Shown here: one piece after another, positions 45,365 to 56,295 of the stretch | Numbering within the stretch: position 1 is the stretch's first letter | Layout: every line of letters begins with the position of its first letter | From: Metridium senile | Taxonomy: Eukaryota; Cnidaria; Anthozoa; Actiniaria; Metridiidae | NCBI GenBank assembly: GCA_949775045.1 | Contig: OX459104.1 | Location: forward strand, 16,828,226 to 16,892,225 | Direction: 5' to 3' | Length of the DNA: 64,000 nt | Made by a program: the position numbers and the translations under genes | Notes under the pieces: model-generated | Told to the model about the DNA's origin: nothing | Databases searched by the model: none | The model's input: the letters and a program-made list of their open reading frames with translations, nothing else

Positions 45365-48130
45365 TTTTATACAATACAATACAATACAATACAATATACT
45401 TTATTTTACGAGGGAAAAAAAACACGTATTAACACTATAAAGGTTATCTAACATACGGCCCTCTAAATAAATAAATAATTAAGCTAAATGTAATAACAAT
45501 ATGTATGAATTATACATTACTAATATTTTATGATAGATAAGTTTGTGATAGTTTGAGTTCAGATAATTAAGTTAAGATATAATGATAGTTAATGACACTA
45601 CTAGACTAAACAATAGGAACAAAAAACGTAAGACTACTATTAGACTAAAACAATAATTACTAAGAGATACAAGTTAAGGTAAAGATACGTACGGTGAAGC
45701 AAATAAAGATTAAGAAGAAATACAGTTACAACTCAAAAGAAACCTACAATTAAAGCAGAAACGTTCTTCCAGGTGGTCAATACAGTTAAGCTTAAGACGA
45801 AAGTATTTACGGATTCTAAGTTTAATTGCTGTTGTTCTAGAGGTTAAAGCATCGAGAGTAGATGCTTCTGACATAGCGAGTTGTTTGCAATCCGTTTCAA
45901 GTGCATTAAAAAGAGTAGAAGCACTGTAATGAAATGTTCGCTTGCCAAGGTCTGTGCGAGGGTAAGGCAATTTAAGATCGTGTAGACAAGCTCTAGTACG
46001 TGCATGCTGACGAGTGGCAGATAAGAATTTGAATTTAGTTTTGAAACAAGATGGAGCATTAGGGTTTAAAAGTATGTTAAAGAGAAGAAGAATCTTCCTT
46101 AGCTTAATGAGGTCAAAAACTGGAATCCATTTGAGTTTGGAGAAAAGAAAAACAGAAGGAGTAGAGAAGTCAGCGTTCAAGAGAATGCGAGCTGCTCGCT
46201 TTTGAAGATAGAGAATTCTTAACAAGAGGGTTTTGGAACAATTTCCCCAGGCAACAGAGCAATAAATAATAGTAGTATGAATGCAAGAATTATAAAAGAG
46301 AAGAGCACAGTCATGACTTAGGAAAGGCTTAATCCTACGCAGTAAGGCTAGCCTGCTAGAAATAATAGAACAAATATTGTCAATGTGGCAAGCCCAAGTG
46401 AGATGGCTGTCTAAAGTAACGCCGAGCATTTTGGCAAACTCAACCTGATCAATTTCTATATTGTTCAGGGTAACTGAAAGCGATTTGTCCTCAATGAACC
46501 TGGACTTTTGAGAAGATAAAATGAGCATAGATTTGGTCTTTGACGTGTTGACTGCCATTTTGTTTTGATCAGCCCATTCTGAAATATCATTAGCAACATG
46601 ATTGAGTTGGAGTTGAATGTCGTTGATAGAAGAACCAGTTGTTAGTATAGTGGTGTCATCGGCGAACATTGTAGAATTAGAGTGAGAAATTTTAGAAGGG
46701 AGATCATTAATAAATAAAAGAAAAAAGAGAGGTCCAAGAATGCTTCCCTGAGGAACACCAACTGTGACAGGAAGCGAATCAGATAATATACTCTTGAAGG
46801 AGGTACGTTGGCAACGACTACTAAGATAGGAAGTGAACCAATCCAATGCTGATAAAGAAGAACCATAAATCTTAAGTTTAAGAAGTAAAGTGCAGTGATC
46901 AACAAGGTCAAAGGCCTTCTTAAGGTCAATAAGAAGAAGACCATTTAAAAGTTTGTTATCCATATTAGTGAGAAGTTTGTCAGTGAGATCCGTAACAGCT
47001 AGCTCACACGAGCGAAATTTCCTAAATCCGAATTGATTGTCAGTAAGAAGATTGTGTTCGGTTAGGAAATCATAGAAAGATATATGGACGTGACGTTCGA
47101 GCACTTTAGAAATAATTGCAAGAACAGAGATTGGACGGAAGTTAGAGCAATCGAAAAGTGAACCAGCTTTAAACAAAGGAGAAACTTTGGCAATTTTCCA
47201 CAAATCAGGAAAAACACCAGAAGTGATACTGAGGTTATAGATCTTAGTGAGAATAGGAGAGATTGATGGCGCTGCTAATTTAAGAAAATGACCATTAAGT
47301 CCATCCAAACCAGCAGCCTTCCTAGAAGACAAGTGCTGAAGTGAATTAAGTACGAAAGATTCTGTAATAGCGGGAATAGTAAAAAAGGCATTAGGCGGGA
47401 GTTTAGAGTTAACGAAGTTAATAAGATAATCCCAGTTGGGATTTGAATTATCGTTAAGCTTAACAGAAGCCGTAATGTTCGCAAAATGAACATTAAATAG
47501 ATTAGCAATATCATAAGAATTAGTAATCTTCTTATCATCAACAATCAAGTAATTTGGCAAGTTACAGCACTTGGAGGGAGCAACATTGCGAATAATTTTC
47601 CAAAGGTTTTTAGGATTATCGAGGTTAGCGTTGATGGAATTACGATAGAAATCACGCTTAGTGTCTCTAATCAAGTGAACCACTCGATTTCGAGCATTTC
47701 TGTATTCGCGCCAACAAACAGCAGTATTAAAAGAAATGGCACGCTTATGTAAATTATTCCGATCCTTAATTGCAGTACTAATCTCACCAGAAAACCATTC
47801 AGGCTGATGAGGCCTTTTTACACGCCTTTTCTTGAAAGGTGCGTGGCGATCTAGTATATCATTAAATAGTACATACCAATGCTCGAGAACTTCATTAAGA
47901 TCTAATGAATCAATTGTATTCAAAGATAGATTATTCAAATCATTGAGAAAAAGATCAATAGAAAAATTCTTAAGCGAGCGATAAAAAATAGGTTTATGGC
48001 CGTAAGACTTAATAAAATAACCCCTAGTGAACCAAGTAACGAAAATAGGCAAATGATCGCTTAATGCAATCGGCAAAGTTCCAGATTTAAAAACATTGTC
48101 CTTATGAGAAACATAAATACAGGTCATTTA
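45365..48130 (-). mobile_element. 5'-truncated CR1/Jockey-type LINE
   Basis: The element runs on the minus strand. Its 3' end is a short (ATTGT)n tail at 45380-45405, as in CR1-like LINEs. Its 5' end is cut inside the endonuclease domain at about 48130, where the frame meets a stop. This is the usual outcome of incomplete target-primed reverse transcription. Confidence 0.88.
45710..48127 (-). CDS. LINE reverse transcriptase polyprotein, endonuclease mostly lost
   Basis: 805 codons without a stop. The N-terminus keeps only the last piece of an EEP endonuclease (SDHLPIFVTW at about 24-33). The reverse transcriptase domain lies at roughly 280-550, with KAAGLDG, the FRPISV region, DLKKAFDLVDH, VGVPQGSILGPLFFLLFINDLP and the catalytic MFADDTT. 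A thumb and Cys-rich C-terminus follow (CFNCRFLLSCNC near the end). The fitting complete protein would have an additional N-terminal endonuclease. An open frame over 2.4 kb suggests recent insertion, but the copy cannot be autonomous without its endonuclease. Confidence 0.92.
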   Translation of the reverse strand: MTCIYVSHKDNVFKSGTLPIALSDHLPIFVTWFTRGYFIKSYGHKPIFYRSLKNFSIDLFLNDLNNLSLNTIDSLDLNEVLEHWYVLFNDILDRHAPFKKRRVKRPHQPEWFSGEISTAIKDRNNLHKRAISFNTAVCWREYRNARNRVVHLIRDTKRDFYRNSINANLDNPKNLWKIIRNVAPSKCCNLPNYLIVDDKKITNSYDIANLFNVHFANITASVKLNDNSNPNWDYLINFVNSKLPPNAFFTIPAITESFVLNSLQHLSSRKAAGLDGLNGHFLKLAAPSISPILTKIYNLSITSGVFPDLWKIAKVSPLFKAGSLFDCSNFRPISVLAIISKVLERHVHISFYDFLTEHNLLTDNQFGFRKFRSCELAVTDLTDKLLTNMDNKLLNGLLLIDLKKAFDLVDHCTLLLKLKIYGSSLSALDWFTSYLSSRCQRTSFKSILSDSLPVTVGVPQGSILGPLFFLLFINDLPSKISHSNSTMFADDTTILTTGSSINDIQLQLNHVANDISEWADQNKMAVNTSKTKSMLILSSQKSRFIEDKSLSVTLNNIEIDQVEFAKMLGVTLDSHLTWACHIDNICSIISSRLALLRRIKPFLSHDCALLFYNSCIHTTIIYCSVAWGNCSKTLLLRILYLQKRAARILLNADFSTPSVFLFSKLKWIPVFDLIKLRKILLLFNILLNPNAPSCFKTKFKFLSATRQHARTRACLHDLKLPYPRTDLGKRTFHYSASTLFNALETDCKQLAMSEASTLDALTSRTTAIKLRIRKYFRLKLNCIDHLEERFCFNCRFLLSCNCISS

Positions 48131-48229
48131 CAGGTCTCGATGTACTTTAATAACAGTATTCAGTGATGATTCAAAATCCTTTACCTGTCACAGTTGCACC
48201 TTTTGTGAGCTTTCACAATTCTCAAGCAT

Positions 48230-48425
48230 GTTAAGGCCTGGGATTTTCGGAAATCTTTAAAAAATAATTTCTCATTCACTCTTTAATGCACAAAGCTGAA
48301 ATTTGGTTTTCTGTTCACAATTTGGTTCTTCAAAGATTTGGTGGTGATGTTGATGACGGAAAGTGGTCATGTGACCATTAAGGCTGAAAAATAGAAAATT
48401 AAAAATGGGCCGGTTAGAAACATTT
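48230..48425 (+). mobile_element. Second copy of the CTGGGATTTTCGGA terminus
   Basis: Mirror-orientation relative of positions 1-180. From 48430 to 49060 no gene was seen. A TATA|CACCTATTTCAAAAG terminus of the MITE family at 10041 begins at 48657, and a small palindrome (GTCGGGC...GCCCGAC) plus five TATC-type units lies at 48978-49065. Confidence 0.6.
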
Positions 48426-49387
48426 TCTTTAAAAGTAAAAACTATGTTAAAACATTGTATTCTCTCTCTCTCTCAATGCGCTTCATTTGTATTTCATTCA
48501 TTCTCTGATTTGGAGAAATCTTAATAATTGTTAATTTAAAGCTTAGCTTTGTGTCAAAAGGCTGAATTTGAGTGATATAAAGTATTTCCCATGACCCTCT
48601 GCTGTCTCAGATCAGCTTAATAGGGTTTGGGTGACTAACTTTACAAAAACAAGTTTATACACCTATTTCAAAAGCCGTTGTCGCAGCCAAAGCTACTGAA
48701 ACCTGCAAAGAATGTCGGTAATAAGAAAATCATTTGGGATTTGCACGATGTTATTTTTCAAGAAATATTTCTTTTATCATCATCTACTACGAGATCAAGA
48801 GAGCAAGCGGAAAACACTACTGTACGGACATGAAGGAACATTACGTACTCTCTGAGAAATGGAATTGAACATCTCTCAAACCCAAGATCAAGCAGAAAAC
48901 TTAAAACTTTCCTTTATATAAGGACGCCTTTTTATATTTATCAGTCTAGAGTAGTGGGCTATAGATGCTATATTATTAGTCGGGCGGTAGGCCATAGGCC
49001 TGGCCCGACTTTAGTTCTACCGTTTCGTCAATCTATGTATCTATGTATCTATGTATCTATGTATCTGTCACGTCGTGTATAGTCTCCCAAGATGCTTTGG
49101 GAACCTACCACAGGAAGCCCAAAGTCACATGGTCAATCATAACATCACATGCCCATGGTGCGATAGCTCACAACGAAGGAACATTTGCTAGGAGTGTTTG
49201 CAAATCTTTACAAATTATTTTTTGTTGAAGATATCGAAGGAATTACCTGCCAAGACGCTCAAACTACACAGTACACACAAATGCACACGCCGTCCGCGAT
49301 AGACCCACACTAAAATATGGCGACGAGCGTATATTTCCAAACGGGTTGTTTTGCGGACTATCTAGCAATACCAGCAATTATAGCAAA

Positions 49388-50203
49388 ATGTCTAACAAAG
49401 TCAAACCAGATCTCACTAGATTCTCACTAGATCATGTTGATCATAGCAAAATATTCACAAATAGCAAAACTGACACTGACAAAACGAACAATTCTACTGA
49501 AATGAAGTCCTCAGAAGATATGGAACAGAGCAGGGTACCATGCGAACACACAAAGGTCGAACTGACTGTGAAGACGTCCGCCATATTGCCAAAAAACAAC
49601 CTACAATATTATGTAAGTCATGAAGACAGAAATATAGCAAACTTATTTCTGCTATTAACTTCTTTTTTACTCCTTATAAGCTTATTGAGTGGTAATATTC
49701 TCGCGATTTCATTCAGCATGTTTATAGTGATCGCTATCTTGTTCGTGTGTGTAAGATTACAGCAGTCAATCAATGTGTTAACATCGTTAGAAAATGATTG
49801 TAATTTGTTTGAAAAAGCTGTACCATTATCTGCTGATGTAATTATAATTAATAAAAATTATATGTCAAAACATGAATGTCTAAGGTCTCGATATGTCCAG
49901 TTTCTTGTTTCTGACAGTGTAATAAACAAACCTAAAGCTATTCAACGTGATAGAGAACCAAGCAGAATCCCAATCAAACAACTTACACGTGTAATGAATA
50001 AAAGCAGAAATGTAAGGAAGGTGATTCGTACGTATCAGACGTATATTGCAAAGAATGTACCCATGTCATCTAGAATACATTGCTATGTCAATAAATGTGA
50101 TTTCAATCAATCCAGCTATTTCTACGCCCGACATCACCATCAGCATGATGGTCTAGTTTTATATGTTCTGCTATATATATTTTATTTAATTTTTAAGCTT
50201 TAA
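49388..50203 (+). CDS. Hypothetical 271-aa protein with a central membrane hairpin
   Basis: A single open frame with ATG 49388 and TAA 50201-50203; no family recognised. Residues 1-80 are polar with many Ser/Thr/Lys and one Cys. About 85-124 is a strongly hydrophobic pair of segments (NLFLLLTSFLLLISLL and ILAISFSMFIVIAILFVCV), consistent with a two-helix hairpin. 125-245 is basic (RVMNKSRNVRKVIRTYQTY). The C-terminus is a short hydrophobic LVLYVLLYIFYLIFKL, possibly a tail anchor. It has no introns or low-complexity repeats and is followed 50 bp later by a LINE-like tail, so it could be a retrocopy or part of a mobile element. Confidence 0.45.
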   Translation: MSNKVKPDLTRFSLDHVDHSKIFTNSKTDTDKTNNSTEMKSSEDMEQSRVPCEHTKVELTVKTSAILPKNNLQYYVSHEDRNIANLFLLLTSFLLLISLLSGNILAISFSMFIVIAILFVCVRLQQSINVLTSLENDCNLFEKAVPLSADVIIINKNYMSKHECLRSRYVQFLVSDSVINKPKAIQRDREPSRIPIKQLTRVMNKSRNVRKVIRTYQTYIAKNVPMSSRIHCYVNKCDFNQSSYFYARHHHQHDGLVLYVLLYIFYLIFKL

Positions 50204-50281
50204 TAGTTGTAAATAGCGCCCTTGGACTATTGGGAAATGAAGCTTTACAAATTTCTTATTATTATTATTATTATTATTATC
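50204..50281 (+). mobile_element. LINE-like 3' tail with (ATT)n
   Basis: TAAATAGCGCCCTTGGAC leads into AATTTC and then a run of ATT trinucleotides (50258-50280). This resembles the 3' end of L2/CR1-like elements, in which a GCGCCTTGGGA stem-loop precedes an (ATT)n tail. That comparison is from general knowledge. Confidence 0.5.
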
Positions 50282-50339
50282 AATTATAGACTCATGAACA
50301 CTTTTGTAAACAGACTAATCTTTAAATACAATTTAGCTA

Positions 50340-50426
50340 ATTTACTCCGATGAAGGGCTAAAGCTCGAAACGAAAGTAAAGTTAATTCAATATTTTTTAC
50401 GGTGTTACAAATTTCATTATATTACT
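50340..50426 (+). mobile_element. 87-bp retroelement insertion with 13-bp TSD
   Basis: TACAATTTAGCTA is found at 50327-50339 and 50427-50439. The body starts ATTTACTCCGATGAAGGGCTA, has GCTCGAAACG, and ends TTTCATTATATTAC. It matches 55940-56022, which has a different target duplication, proving independent insertion. Confidence 0.85.
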
Positions 50427-51099
50427 TACAATTTAGCTATGTGGTTCTTGTATGTTTTTTCGCTTTTGTATGTGTGCTAGCTGTTGCGCCTCCGAGTTAT
50501 TTCTATTAAAGATTAAAGAATGAAAGAAAAAGAAAAAGAACGGTGTTTGGGAAAATTTCACCGAAGGCTAACTGAGTGAGCACGAAAGTCAAAGAAAAAA
50601 ATTGAGGCAGAACTTCACAGAACTAACTAGAGAAAACTATGTCTATACAAAGACATGCAAGTTTCAAACTTAAAATATAAATTTGGAGCTCCGCGCGCAG
50701 TTAGGAGATACCTGATTTGTATATTATATTTTCTCCATTTGAAACTTCAAATAAAAACGGTCATAAAAATGTTACAAATGTCCCAGCTATTTTGATTTTA
50801 ATATATTTTAATCTCTCCATTATTAACTTCTAACAAAAGCGGTCATAAAAATTCTACAATGTCACAAGCATTTTGAATGTATAAACTAAAAAAATATAAA
50901 GTATAAACCGGGATCCCTGTGTTACCACATGCTCTCAACCATAACAAACCCCACTGTGATTGGCTGTTCACGTGAAATATATTCGAAGCACGTGGAGTTA
51001 ATGCTGTCAGATGGCCACGTGCTGTTGTAGTGTTCCAAATCAGCAGGTATTGCCGTGTAAATAAGCCTTCTATTATATTCATGCTGGCTAATACAAAAG

Positions 51100-51770
51100 C
51101 ACGTTCAAACACAGTTGAAGATAGAAAACAAAGTCAAGTTATCGTGAATATAATTGGAAAGAAAAGACGTTAAAATTTTCGTACAAACAGCAGAGAAGAC
51201 ACGACAGCAAAACAAAGTGAAACTTCAGCGAAAACAATCGATCAGAGCGGAACTGAGAATAGAAAAGGCAAGGTAAACATCGTGAGATTTCAGCCAAGAA
51301 CAAAAAGAATATAAAAGGACAGAAAATATCATTGAATTTCAGCCAAGAACGATCAAAAACAACAGAAAAACTTGCAAAGACCTGAGGTAAACATTGTGAA
51401 ATCTCATCGTAACGATTAGAAAAATACCGAGAAAATATATTGACATTTCAGCGACTAGCGATCACATCTAGCAACAGAAAATAAAAATACACAAATTTAA
51501 ATGATCGTGTAATCTCAATAAAGATATTAGAAAGACGCTAGAAATTCAAGGCAGAGAAGATCTGGAACCTACTATCTCAGCGAACTTCCCACGAAATTTG
51601 AAAAGAGAGACAAAAAATATCCTAAAATCTATAGAAGAACGTTCAAATAAAAAAGAGAACAGCGAAATAAGAATATTGTTTTAACTCCAGAGCGAAATAC
51701 CGAAGCGAAGACAACAAACTACTGGTTTCATTGGTAAGTAATAACCTTGTATAATAATAAAATTGGAAAT
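51100..51770 (+). other. Purine-rich stretch ending at a strong splice donor
   Basis: An A/G-rich segment with diverged repeats of GTAAACATYGTGA and TTTCAGCCAAGAAC, non-coding. It ends GTTTCATTG|GTAAGTAATAACC at 51735, a near-ideal 5' splice site. It may be a non-coding first exon, but no partner exon was found. Confidence 0.3.
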
Positions 51771-52320
51771 AGAAGTTGTGATACTTTATCATAGATCTAT
51801 GGAATAAGAGTTTTCACTGATAACTTATGCATAAAACTTTTATCAGAACATGTATATTAATAATTTTGTACATGTTTTGTAGAGCGTTAAAATTATCAGA
51901 CCATGAAATAGAATCAAATTGCTACTGTGGAATAAAGTGCAAACAATATATATCCATGAAATATAATCAAATTGCTACTGAGGAATAGAGTACAAACACT
52001 ATATATCCATGAAATATAATCAAATTGCTACTGTGGAATAGAGCGCAAATACCATATCCATGAAATAGAATCAAATTGCCACTGTGGAATAGAGCGCAAA
52101 TACCATATCCATGAAATAGAATCAAATTGCCACTGTGGAATAGAACGCAAACACTATATCCATGAAATAGAATCAAATTGCTACTGTGGAATAGTTCTTA
52201 TTTTGTAACTATTAGTAAGACAGGTTAAGTTGTATTGAGATATTGTTTCCTTCATATTTGATGCTGTTTACTGGTTGAGTAATATTGACTAAATATTTAG
52301 TAAATAAAAACTTCTAAACT
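51770..52320 (+). mobile_element. Second copy of the 51-bp-array element
   Basis: The left flank (GATACTTTATCATAG ... TGTTTTGTAGAGC) matches 11050-11165. Six 51-bp units follow at 51900-52190. The right flank matches the start of the satellite spacer (GACAAGTAAAGTTGTAATGAG region). Flank, array and flank therefore move or copy as one unit. Confidence 0.8.
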
Positions 52321-52889
52321 AATGTAAATATTTAAAGAACCTAAATAGAAGATTGACATAAATTTCAATTTAAAATTAATTTATCAAACCGATTAACCCC
52401 CAAAACACACCTATCTAGCTTGCTCATTAAAATAACTATGTTTTATTGTACTTAATTTAATAACTTTATGATTGGTAAGCTCATTCCAACGCTTTTGATA
52501 TTTTTAGTCAACATTTACGAAGATTTCTGTTTTCTGGGGGTTTTTTTTGGTTGCTTGGGCTTCCTGTGGTTTCTGCTTCAGCGCGCGCTTTTATGTAAAC
52601 CGGAAGTATTTTCACTTTGCCACATGTAGACGGCGCGTTTCAGCATGAATTAAAACACAGACAACTTCAAGCTAGTAGTGTCAATTTTCGACCAAGAAAG
52701 CTTATCTTGAAGGTAATTTACGGTGATAGATGAAGATATACAACCACGTAAACTTGCATGAAAAGACACCGTCAACTGAACTTCAAGCTTGTAGTGTCAA
52801 TGTTAAACCAAGCTAGCTCATATTGAAGGTAATTTAACGATTATAAAGCAACCAGTGAAACAAAATCAGTACTCTCATAATCAAAGTGT

Positions 52890-53250
52890 ATTAGTCAAAT
52901 AGGCACAAACGAAACAGTGAAATTAGAGACTACGAAAGTCTATTAGTCAGTAGTGCCTTCACACTACTAAGATGCATTATTCTAATATCTATTTCACTGG
53001 TTTAGTGCCTTCACTCTAAGTACTAAGGTGCATTAGGACCTATTAGTCTAATATGTATTTCACTGGTTTAGTACCTTCACTCTACTAAGGTGTATTAGTC
53101 TAATATCTATTTCACTGGTTTAGTGCCTTCACTCTACTAAGGTGTATTAGTCTAATATCTATTTCACTGGTTTAGTGCCTTCACTCTACTAAGGTGTATT
53201 AGTCTAATATCTATTTCACTGGTTTAGTGCCTCACTTTACTAATGTGTGT
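52890..53250 (+). repeat. 53-bp tandem array
   Basis: Five to six units containing TAGTGCCTTCACTCTACTAA, GGTGTATTAGTCTAATATCT and ATTTCACTGGTTT. The same modules occur at 63540-63690. 52320-52890 holds no gene. Confidence 0.88.
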
Positions 53251-53339
53251 ATTTATTTAGTATACATTCGGGTTTAACATATTAGACTATACTGACCTTA
53301 ATTGATATTCTCTAGCTCCATTGTGTGAAAATCCGACAA

Positions 53340-55290
53340 TGACATTTTACTTTGACTAATAAAATACAGTGTAATGGAAGGGAAAGGAAGACAGAATACT
53401 GAACAGTAGTGTAATTTCTGCAGAAAAATACAGTGAAATATAGTGTGTGAAAATGATTGGAAGACAGAATAGGGCACAGTAGTGTAATGTAGTGCAAAGT
53501 ATGGCAGAGTACGGTAGAACACAGTGTAATAAAAGGGAAGTAAAATAGAATAGGGTACAGTACGTAGTGTGTTGTAGTGCAAAGTATGACAGAGTACGGT
53601 AGAACACGGTGCAATAAAAGGGAAGTAAAACAGAATAGGGTACAGTAGTGTAATGTAGTGCGAAGTATGACAGAGTACGGTAGAACACGGTGTAATAAAA
53701 GGGAAGTAAAATAGAATAGGGTACAGTACGTAGTGTGTTGTAGTGCAAAGTATGACAGAGTACGGTAGAACACGGTGCAATAAAAGGGAAGTAAAACAGA
53801 ATAGGGTACAGTAGTGTAATGTAGTGCGAAGTATGACAGAGTACGGTAGAACACGGTGTAATAAAAGGGAAGTAAAATAGAATAGGGTACAGTACGTAGT
53901 GTGTTGTAGTGCAAAGTATGACAGAGTACGGTAGAACACGGTGTAATAAAAGGGAAGTAAAACAGAATAGGGTACAGTAGTGTATTGTAGTGCAAAGTAT
54001 GACAGAGTACGGTAGAACACGGTGTAATAAAAGGGAAGTAAAACAGAATAGGGTACAGTAGTGTATTGTAGTGCGAAGTATGACAGAGTACGGTAGAACA
54101 CGGTGTAATAAAAGGGAAGTAAAACAGAATAGGGTACAGTACGTAGTGTGTTGTAGTGCAAAGTATGGCAGAGTACGGTAGAACACGGTGTAATAAAAGG
54201 GAAGTAAAACAGAATAGGGTACAGTAGTGTATTGTAGTGCAAAGTATGACAGAGTACGGTAGAACACGGTGTAATAAAAGGGAAGTAAAACAGAATAGGG
54301 TACAGTAGTGTATTGTAGTGCAAAGTATGACAGAGTACGGTAGAACACGGTGTAATAAAAGGGAAGTAAAACAGAATAGGGTACAGTAGTGTATTGTAGT
54401 GCAAAGTATGGCAGAGTACGGTAGAACACGGTGTAATAAAAGGGAAGTAAAACAGAATAGGGTACAGTAGTGTATTGTAGTGCAAAGTATGACAGAGTAC
54501 GATAGAACACGGTGTAATAAAAGGGAAGTAAAACAGAATAGGGTACAGTAGTGTATTGTAGTGCAAAGTATGACAGAGTACGGTAGAACACGGTGTAATA
54601 AAAGGGAAGTAAAACAGAATAGGGTACAGTAGTGTATTGTAGTGCAAAGTATGACAGAGTACGGTAGAACACGGTGTAATAAAAGGGAAGTAAAACAGAA
54701 TAGGGTACAGTAGTGTATTGTAGTGCAAAGTATGGCAGAGTACGGTAGAACACGGTGTAATAAAAGGGAAGTAAAACAGAATAGGGTACAGTAGTGTAAT
54801 GTAGTGCAAAGTATGACAGAGTACGGTAGAACACGGTGTAATAAAAGGGAAGTAAAACAGAATAGGGTACAGTAGTGTATTGTAGTGCAAAGTATGACAG
54901 AGTACGATAGAACACGGTGTAATAAAAGGGAAGTAAAACAGAATAGGGTACAGTAGTGTATTGTAGTGCAAAGTATGACAGAGTACGGTAGAAAACGGTG
55001 TAATAAAAGGGAAGTAAAACAGAATAGGGTACAGTAGTGTATTGTAGTGCAAAGTATGACAGAGTACGGTAGAACACGGTGTAATAAAAGGGAAGTAAAA
55101 CAGAATAGGGTACAGTAGTGTAATTGTAGTGCAAAGTATGGCAGAGTACGGTAGAACACGGTGTAATAAAAGGGAAGTAAAACAGAATAGGGTACAATAG
55201 TGTATTGTAGTGCAAAGTATGACAGAGTACGGTAGAACACGGTGTAATAAAAGTGAAGGAAGACAAAATAGAGTACAGTAGTGTAATGCA
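53340..55290 (+). repeat. ~2-kb array of an 81-bp satellite
   Basis: About 23 units of GTAGTGCAAAGTATGACAGA, GTACGGTAGAACACGGTGTA, ATAAAAGGGAAGTAAAACAG, AATAGGGTACAGTAGTGTATT. Five units have a 4-bp longer ACGTAGTGTGTTG junction (85 bp), all among the leftmost eight. Since 81 is 27 codons, all three minus-strand frames stay open for over 630 codons. These are artefacts. Confidence 0.95.
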
Positions 55291-55384
55291 GTGTAATGCA
55301 GTGCAAAGTAAGGCACGACACGTAAGAATATACTTAGTTTAATGATTAGGGAAAGGAAGGGAAGGAAAAGAAGGTGCATAAAGG

Positions 55385-55740
55385 CTCAGTGTAAGGAGCA
55401 GTAAAAGAAGCAGGAACAAAGTGTGCCATGTGGAATAATAATAACACACTTGTACAAATGAAAAGATCTATTCAACCATAACAACTAAATCACGGATCAG
55501 CTCACAACAGAATCAATCTACAATTCACTGTAGTCACGGTACGCTATTTATAGATACACAGGAATCACATAGCATAAGGAACAGTAAAGGAAGCTGGAAT
55601 AAAGTAACCTGACACACTTGTACGAATGAAAGGATATACCCAACCATAACAACTAAATCACGGATCAGATCACAACAGACACACTCTACAATAGTCATCA
55701 CGATATTTATAGATAGACAGGAACCACATAGCATTATATT
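55385..55740 (+). repeat. Two tandem ~175-bp copies
   Basis: ACACTTGTAC(A/G)AATGAAA, CCATAACAACTAAATCACGG and TTTATAGATA(C/G)ACAGGAA recur at matched spacing. Non-coding. Confidence 0.8.
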
Positions 55741-55939
55741 TAGAAGTAACATTTAACACATTAATTTATTATATTATTTATTGTAACTAGCGAGTAAACT
55801 AGTAGCCTAGTATTCTTAAATTTAGTATTCTTATTATATATTGTATGAAATTGTAAATATTACGCAATTCAGTTATCAATTACTAGTGCAATGCAATTTT
55901 ATTAATAAACAGTATCTATCTATCTATCTACCTATTTAT

Positions 55940-56022
55940 CTACTCCGACGAAGGGCTAAAGCTCGAAACGTCAGTAAATTTAAGTCAACATTTTTTTAGG
56001 TGTTTTACAAATTTCATTATAT
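55940..56022 (+). mobile_element. 83-bp retroelement insertion with 11-bp TSD
   Basis: TACCTATTTAT flanks the body at 55929-55939 and 56023-56033. The body is the same CTCCGACGAAGGGCTAAAGC ... TACAAATTTCATTATAT sequence as at 50340. Confidence 0.8.
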
Positions 56023-56295
56023 TACCTATTTATTATATTATTTACACTCATTTGCAGATAAATACCTTGTCCTCAACATCATCAAGACATCACTGACTCA
56101 TGCATATAACATAAAACATATAACAAGAGCCAGCCCCAATCAACAACAAGAGATTGCTGAAAAATGTAATACCTGATACAAAAACCTCCAATGAACACTA
56201 TACATCGCAATAAAGAAATATGCAACTGCAATCTTGGCTGGTTATTGTCACGTGATAGATATCGTTAATCCTGATTGGCTAATCAATATTACGTG

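Noticed and set aside
53298..55379. 693-, 669- and 636-codon frames
   Set aside because: All three overlap on one strand of an 81-bp satellite; there is no independent evidence of coding.
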